Shown here: positions 21,713-26,377 of the stretch, in pieces
Layout of the letters: each line of letters begins with the position of its first letter
Position numbering within the stretch: the stretch's first letter is position 1
DNA from: an uncultured Lachnospiraceae bacterium
GTDB lineage: Bacteria > Bacillota > Clostridia > Lachnospirales > Lachnospiraceae
DNA: 26,377 nt
Assembly (NCBI GenBank): GCA_910579425.1
Contig: CAJTVL010000055.1
Span: 1-26,377 of the forward strand
Direction of reading: 5' to 3'
Made by a program: the position numbers and the translations under genes
The notes under the pieces: generated by a model
Databases searched by the model: none
What the model saw: the letters and a program-made list of their open reading frames with translations, nothing else
What the model was told of the DNA's origin: nothing

Positions 21713-23944
21713 TCATTCGATCAGCGTAAACCGGGCTTCGTTTTGCGTCTCGCTGCTGTTTCCTATATAAATACTGAACCTTCCCGCCTCACTTGTAAAC
21801 TTCATGTTTATGTCGGTAAAGGCAAGCATCTCCTCCGTAACAGTAAATACCGCTTCTTTTTCCTCGCCCGGCTCCAGGGCTATCTTCTGCACACCTTTCA
21901 GCTCCCGCACCGGCCTTGCCACGCTGGCCGCGTGATCCTGCAGGTAAAGCTGTACTACCTCCCGCCCTGCCCGGCTTCCGGTATTCCTCACTTTCACGAC
22001 GGCCCTCAGGCTTGCATTCTTTCCCTTTTGCAGAGTATCTCCGCTCAGCTCTACCGGCGAAATCGTAAAATCGGTATAGGAAAGCCCATAACCAAAGGGA
22101 TAAAGAGGCTTGTTTGGAATATCCAGATACCTGGATAAATACTTATCCGGATTCCCTTCGTTATAAGGCCTGCCCGTATGCATTTCATTATAGAACACCG
22201 GAACCTGCCCCGTACACCAGGGGAAGCTCATGGCCAGCCTGGCGGAGGGGTTCACGTCCCCGTAAAGCACATCCAGAATGGCATTGCCGCCCTCTGTGCC
22301 AGGCTGCCATACTGCCAGAACGGCTTTTGCCTTTTGGGAAATCTCACGGATGTCCAGGGGCCTTCCCGAAAAGAGCACCACCGCCACATTGGGATTGACC
22401 GCCTGCACTGCCCGGAACAATTCCATCTGGCATACCGGGACTTCAATCTGTGCCCGACTGGCCGCCTCCCCGCTCTGAGCCCGATGCTCTCCCAGGGCAA
22501 GCACCACCAGATCCGCCTCCTTTGCCACCAAAACCGCTTCCTCCAAAAGAGCCCTGGCCTGTCCGGCATCCCTTTGATAATCCAGCGCATCCCCAAAGGC
22601 CTCCAATCCCCGGTTGTTGTCCAGGATGGCGCTTCCCTTTGCAATGGGGGCATCTATTCCCCGTTCCCTTAAAGCCTCCTCAATCGTTACCGCATCCTCA
22701 TCCCTGGCGAACATAGACCATGCCCCCAGAATCTGTTTATTTTTTACATGAGGGCCGATGAACGCAATCCTCTTCCCTTCCCTGGGCAGCGGAAGCATAT
22801 TCTCATTTTTCAGGAGCACAAAGGTATCCGCCGCTGCCGCTCTTGCCGCATCCCGATGCGCTTTACACAGAATCAGTTCCTTTTCTTCCTGTTCATCCGC
22901 GTCCTTGTAAGGATTTTCAAAAAGGCCCAGCCTGTTCTTCAGCTCCAATACCCGAAGCACCGCCTCGTCCACCAAAGCCTCGCTGATGACGCCTTCCTGC
23001 ACCAGACTTTCAAGATTCCTGCAATAACAGGTGGTACACATATCAATGTCCACCCCCGCTTCTATGGCAAGCCTTGCGGCCTCCTTCCTGTCAGCGGCGA
23101 TCCCATGATTTACCATCTCCTCAATGGCTGCCCAGTCAGAAATCACTACTCCCTGAAAGCCCATTTCCTCCCGGAGCATTTCCCGCAGCAGTTTTTTATT
23201 CCCGGAGGAGGGAATCCGATCCAGCGTGTTGAAAGAGGTCATCACCATTGCCACTCCCGCTTCCACCGCCTCCCTATAAGAGGGCAGATAATCGTCCCGC
23301 AAAGTGCGCTCCGAAAGCTCCACCGTATTATAATCCCGTCCGGCAACAGGCGCGCCGTAGGCCGCATAATGTTTGACGCAGGCGGCAATCTTCCCCTTCT
23401 GTTTCAGATCCGCACCGCCCTCCCTGGTCTTTTCTCCCTGATAACCCTTCACGACGGCTCTGGCAAACTGACGGTTCAGCCAGGGATCCTCTCCCGTGGA
23501 CTCCATCACACGACCCCACCTGGCATCCCGCACCAGATCCACCATAGGGGAAAAGGTCAGATGCAGCCCGGCTGCCGCCGACTCCCGCGCCGCAATCTCC
23601 GCACCTTTTTTGGCCAGCTCCGGGTCAAAGCTGCAGCCCTGGGCCAGAGGAATGGGAAACACCGTGCGGTAACCGTTAATAATATCCGCCATAAATATAA
23701 GCGGGATGCGGTGAGGCTGTTTCTCCATATAATTTTTTTGGATCGCCTTCAGCCTGGCTGCCCCGATCACTCCAAGCACTGTCCCTGCCTGGTCAATCTC
23801 TTCCCGGGTATAGCCCACCGCATTCTCCGGCCCGGTAACCACCCCTTCCTTCTCCAGATAAAAGCCGCCTACCTGCAAAAGCTGCTCCGCTTTTTCAGAT
23901 AAGGACATATCCTCTAATAGTTCCAGTAGCTTTTGATGTTCCAT
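21713..23944 (-). CDS. GH3 beta-glucosidase type glycoside hydrolase
   Basis: This 744-residue enzyme removes terminal beta-linked sugars with retention, most often beta-glucose. Domain order: GH3 N-terminal barrel (about 1-330), with LTFSPMVDLVRDARWGRVME near 129, CVKHYAAYG near 189 and the nucleophile Asp270 in GVVISDWAAIEEM; GH3 C-terminal sandwich (about 370-590), with LVVLALGEH and SGEAASRAQIEVP; and a fibronectin III-like end (about 640-740). There is no signal peptide, so it is cytoplasmic and would need imported oligosaccharides. ATG 23944 is chosen for its AAGGAG at nine bases; the upstream in-frame extension is not coding-like. It follows the GH-A gene by 58 bases, so one operon is likely. 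The exact sugar cannot be told. Confidence 0.94.
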   Translation of the reverse strand: MEHQKLLELLEDMSLSEKAEQLLQVGGFYLEKEGVVTGPENAVGYTREEIDQAGTVLGVIGAARLKAIQKNYMEKQPHRIPLIFMADIINGYRTVFPIPLAQGCSFDPELAKKGAEIAARESAAAGLHLTFSPMVDLVRDARWGRVMESTGEDPWLNRQFARAVVKGYQGEKTREGGADLKQKGKIAACVKHYAAYGAPVAGRDYNTVELSERTLRDDYLPSYREAVEAGVAMVMTSFNTLDRIPSSGNKKLLREMLREEMGFQGVVISDWAAIEEMVNHGIAADRKEAARLAIEAGVDIDMCTTCYCRNLESLVQEGVISEALVDEAVLRVLELKNRLGLFENPYKDADEQEEKELILCKAHRDAARAAAADTFVLLKNENMLPLPREGKRIAFIGPHVKNKQILGAWSMFARDEDAVTIEEALRERGIDAPIAKGSAILDNNRGLEAFGDALDYQRDAGQARALLEEAVLVAKEADLVVLALGEHRAQSGEAASRAQIEVPVCQMELFRAVQAVNPNVAVVLFSGRPLDIREISQKAKAVLAVWQPGTEGGNAILDVLYGDVNPSARLAMSFPWCTGQVPVFYNEMHTGRPYNEGNPDKYLSRYLDIPNKPLYPFGYGLSYTDFTISPVELSGDTLQKGKNASLRAVVKVRNTGSRAGREVVQLYLQDHAASVARPVRELKGVQKIALEPGEEKEAVFTVTEEMLAFTDINMKFTSEAGRFSIYIGNSSETQNEARFTLIE

Positions 23945-24002
23945 ATGAACTTCTCCTTTTTGCTCATGATTAACCCCTTTTCCGCCCCCAATCAGGCTAA
24001 AT

Positions 24003-26216
24003 TCATTGTACTTTTCCACTGCCTGCCTTGTCAACAACAGATGTGGGGGCATACACTTCCAAAAGCTCCCCGTCTGTCCCGACCCAGAATTTACACCCCC
24101 GCCCTTCCGGAATCCTCACATGAAATGCCGTATTGCTTCGCAGATCCCTGATCTGAATTTTTTCCTCCGGTCCTTCATTTACTACGGTGTAAGAAGTACA
24201 ATCTTTATAGACGATGGCATGGATAAACACCGCTTCCTTATCCTCCTGCACCTCATAGACACGGGCGGTGATCCCGGCCTCCTTAATCGCCATCCGGTAC
24301 AGAGCAAGGGCTGCCTCCCTGTTTTCTGCCAGTTCCAGGGGCAGGGGACAGTAAACCACTTTTCCTGCTCCCACCAAATATACTTTTACCCGGAAAATAT
24401 CCTCGCTGTAAGTGTCCCCGGAAACGGAAGCGGACAAAAAATTTTCTGTTTCTCCATAGTCGCAATTCCTCCTAAAGTCCAGGGTATAGCAGGACTCTCC
24501 GATCCATATTTTTTCAAAATTTCTAACATTTCTGACCATTGCAGGCCTGGATTCAGTATCCTGCGGACTGCTGCTTTCCCCTTCTCCATATCCTGCCCAA
24601 ATACCTTGCCCCATCCGTCTCGCCTTAGCAAAATGCTCATCCTCGTCCACATTCCCGCTGATCAGCACACAGCCTCCTGCCTTTGCATAGCTTAAAAGTT
24701 CCTCAAAGCAGTGCCCCGTTATTCGCATCACCCCGGGTACCATGATCAGCCTGGGCCTGCCTATAGCCTCCTGGTTCTTCAAATCAAACAAATGCTCCAA
24801 AACCACATCACTCTGCATGCGGAGACAGTTGTTCAGCAGATAGATGTGATTGCGCAAAGCCTCCACCGCCTGGGGGCCATAAACAGAATAATGGGAACTG
24901 GTGGAGTAAAGGGTTAAAATAGGGAAAGCGTCCTCCTGCCTGCCTGTCATATAGGGAGCCGCCCTGTTCTCCGAAGCGATCAACTGCCTGATCAGAGGCA
25001 TTGCCGGAGTTTCGCTCCGGTCAGAACGGTAAGTTCCCAGCATATTTTCACAGAGCTCCTCCTTATCCGGATTGTGGAAGGACTGCCAGATAATCCAGTT
25101 GGAAAACCCAAAAAGCAGCTTCCTTTCCAGCTTGCAGGCCACCCTTTCATCCGAAAGGATCTTTCCCCCGCGCATCTGCTCCACTCGGTAAATTCCCATC
25201 TCCTGGGCACAGGTAATATGCCCCTTTACCCGGTTAAGCAGATATTCCACATAGATCACAGCGTCCCTGTTCCACTGATGCCAGCAGACCATATCCAGAT
25301 TACCGCTCAGAATCATGTCCTGTTCCTGCGGCACCCTAAGGCTTTCGTCCCTTCCCATCATAACCACCATGGCAGACGCCTTTTCCCTTATGCGGGAGCG
25401 CACCTTTGTAAGCCACTGCACATAGCTCTGCTGGGCAAAAAGCCAGAAATCCGCCGCCATTGCATACTCCCGCTCCATTTCCGTACGGTACAGGCCGCCT
25501 TCAAAGCAACGCTCCTTCGGCACATCCACAGAAGCAAAATCAGGCAGGGTGACTGCGTTCTCTCCCCAGGCCCTGCGAACCCGGCTGATGGTTTTATATC
25601 TGTCCCTGAGCCAGCGTACCCAAGCCTTTCTCTCGTAAGGATCCCCAGACGGACGGCAGGTTTTCCACTGCCCCGCATAAGAATAGGACGGCTCATTGAT
25701 AATGTCCAGCATCACATTGGTATATTTCCCAAACAGCTCCGCAAAGGCTTCCACAACGCGCAGTACCTTCTTTGTATTCAGGGGATTGTGTACCGCACAC
25801 CGGCTGTGATCCCAGTCATTTAACGTGATAATTCCCAGGGTAAACTGCACTGTAAACCCATGCTGCAGCGCGCAGTAAAAATAGGCCTGGAGAGCCCGTC
25901 TTGCTTTCTCGCAAATGGAACCATCTTTCCCGTAAAACTCTACATTCAGCATCCAGTTTCCGGAACGAAGAACACAAAACCCATCCTTCTGTAAAAGCGT
26001 AAGATCCTCCCTGCACTGAGCCAGATTGAAGTGGAGGAAACATTTTGGGTAGACGTCTGTAACAAAATAGGTTGTTCCATGAATGCACACCGGCTTTCCA
26101 TCCCGGAGGCAGAAATCCGCGGAGACGGAAGGTATCACTTCCATACGGGGATAATGGTTCATTTCCTCAATGATTTTTTCCTCGGACATCAGATAAAAAC
26201 CGGTCTTTTTCCGCAT
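24003..26216 (-). CDS. Clan GH-A TIM-barrel glycoside hydrolase, family not assigned
   Basis: Counting from ATG 26216, this is a 737-residue cytoplasmic protein. The barrel shows LDIINEPS with the probable acid/base Glu175, then a CAQEMGIYR segment with the probable nucleophile Glu339; this spacing fits retaining clan GH-A enzymes such as GH5, GH42 or GH2-like. An early segment, GTTYFVTDVYPKCF, resembles the first barrel strands. The C-terminal half (about 440-650) includes RLIMVPGVM and GGCVLISGN, which resemble the class-I amidotransferase-like domain B of GH42 beta-galactosidases. A beta-rich end follows. The family stays open. A GTG at 26276 gives 20 more residues but has a weaker site than the AAAGGGTG before 26216. 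It precedes GH3 in the same direction, so both may degrade one beta-linked oligosaccharide. Confidence 0.75.
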   Translation of the reverse strand: MRKKTGFYLMSEEKIIEEMNHYPRMEVIPSVSADFCLRDGKPVCIHGTTYFVTDVYPKCFLHFNLAQCREDLTLLQKDGFCVLRSGNWMLNVEFYGKDGSICEKARRALQAYFYCALQHGFTVQFTLGIITLNDWDHSRCAVHNPLNTKKVLRVVEAFAELFGKYTNVMLDIINEPSYSYAGQWKTCRPSGDPYERKAWVRWLRDRYKTISRVRRAWGENAVTLPDFASVDVPKERCFEGGLYRTEMEREYAMAADFWLFAQQSYVQWLTKVRSRIREKASAMVVMMGRDESLRVPQEQDMILSGNLDMVCWHQWNRDAVIYVEYLLNRVKGHITCAQEMGIYRVEQMRGGKILSDERVACKLERKLLFGFSNWIIWQSFHNPDKEELCENMLGTYRSDRSETPAMPLIRQLIASENRAAPYMTGRQEDAFPILTLYSTSSHYSVYGPQAVEALRNHIYLLNNCLRMQSDVVLEHLFDLKNQEAIGRPRLIMVPGVMRITGHCFEELLSYAKAGGCVLISGNVDEDEHFAKARRMGQGIWAGYGEGESSSPQDTESRPAMVRNVRNFEKIWIGESCYTLDFRRNCDYGETENFLSASVSGDTYSEDIFRVKVYLVGAGKVVYCPLPLELAENREAALALYRMAIKEAGITARVYEVQEDKEAVFIHAIVYKDCTSYTVVNEGPEEKIQIRDLRSNTAFHVRIPEGRGCKFWVGTDGELLEVYAPTSVVDKAGSGKVQ

Positions 26217-26281
26217 CTGACAGACACCCTTTAAGAGCCCCCGCACCCGTACCTCATACTCTCCCTCTTTCGTCACTACCT

Positions 26282-26307
26282 GTCCGGGCTTAATTTTTGC
26301 GGGCTTA
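26282..26307 (-). repeat. Short tandem repeat before the GH-A gene
   Basis: On the minus strand AAATTAAGCCCG occurs twice with a 15-base period. The first copy includes the stop codon of the partial gene at the window edge. It may be a site for a regulator or slippage; nothing else supports it. Confidence 0.4.
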
Positions 26308-26377
26308 ATTTATAGTCAGAACCAAACCTTTGCGGATTGTTAGGTTGGTGTAGTTAAAAACCATGTTACGGTCAAAA
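26305..26377 (-). CDS. Possible C-terminal end of an upstream gene, cut by the window edge
   Basis: The only open minus-strand frame in these last bases reads FDRNMVFNYTNLTIRKGL and then VLTIN before TAA at 26305-26307. The residue mix looks coding-like. With only 23 codons visible, neither family nor reality can be proved. A membrane or sugar-related gene would fit the neighbourhood but cannot be claimed. Confidence 0.35.
   Translation of the reverse strand, partial: FDRNMVFNYTNLTIRKGLVLTIN

Noticed and set aside
22748..23902. Plus-strand open frame of 384 codons opposite the GH3 gene
   Set aside because: The GH3 frame holds all family motifs and a good start site. The opposite frame is His/Pro-rich without motifs.
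23945..24052. N-terminal extension of the GH3 gene
   Set aside because: The next ATG at 23944 has AAGGAG at ideal spacing; the extension overlaps the end of the upstream gene in another frame.
1..26377. CRISPR array, prophage or transposon
   Set aside because: No regularly spaced repeats, transposase, integrase or phage genes appear in either strand.

Overview
The window looks like chromosomal DNA from a Gram-positive Clostridia member, most likely a Lachnospiraceae-type gut anaerobe. This is an inference from several signs: intermediate GC content, strong AGGAGG-type ribosome binding sites with GTG and TTG starts, a type III glutamine synthetase, ferredoxin-fused aldo/keto reductase, RNase J, IreB/RuvX/DUF1292 gene order, and an HPr-like protein without the phosphorylatable histidine. 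No insertion sequence, prophage, CRISPR array or rRNA was seen. Most of the window is housekeeping sequence.

Positions 1-1450: a truncated tRNA-Gln(CUG) with its promoter (minus strand), a broken lipoprotein gene (minus), an AT-rich intergenic region with repeats, and a plus-strand gene that joins a DUF1905-like N-terminus to a C39-like cysteine peptidase fold. This is followed by a good terminator.

Positions 1457-3880: type III glutamine synthetase (glnN) with a leader of about 200 nt. The leader has a promoter, a possible GlnR-like box, an internal terminator-like hairpin and a second GC-rich hairpin, so attenuation is possible.

Positions 3879-9156: one long minus-strand operon reading ireB, ruvX, DUF1292, RNase J, a short MltG-like membrane protein, trmR and trhP. 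Apart from the RNase J gene, the order matches Bacillus subtilis yrzL-yrrK-yrzB-yrrL-yrrM-(yrrN)-yrrO. The last two genes together make the tRNA wobble modification 5-methoxyuridine. mtaB, another tRNA modification gene, lies directly upstream.

Positions 10590-15404: a plus-strand HPr-like gene with its own promoter and terminator, then the minus-strand group prmA, rsmE, cysteine desulfurase and thiI. These act on ribosome methylation and on sulfur transfer to tRNA and thiamine.

Positions 15488-21710: a plus-strand TetR regulator with an ABC ATPase and FtsX-type permease in one overlapping operon. After it come nudC (NADH pyrophosphatase), a minus-strand iron-sulfur aldo/keto reductase whose catalytic Tyr and Lys seem to be missing, and a divergent Sel1-repeat protein.

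Positions 21713-26377: two minus-strand cytoplasmic glycoside hydrolase genes, a clan GH-A TIM-barrel protein of unassigned family followed by a GH3 beta-glucosidase type enzyme. The last 23 codons of a possible upstream gene lie at the right edge.

The points most worth a second look are the DUF1905/C39 fusion, the catalytic-domain-less MltG relative, the His-less HPr, the aldo/keto reductase with a degenerate active site, the glnN leader, a small family of similar GC-rich hairpins, and the unassigned GH-A enzyme. I did not find a convincing new multi-gene system.
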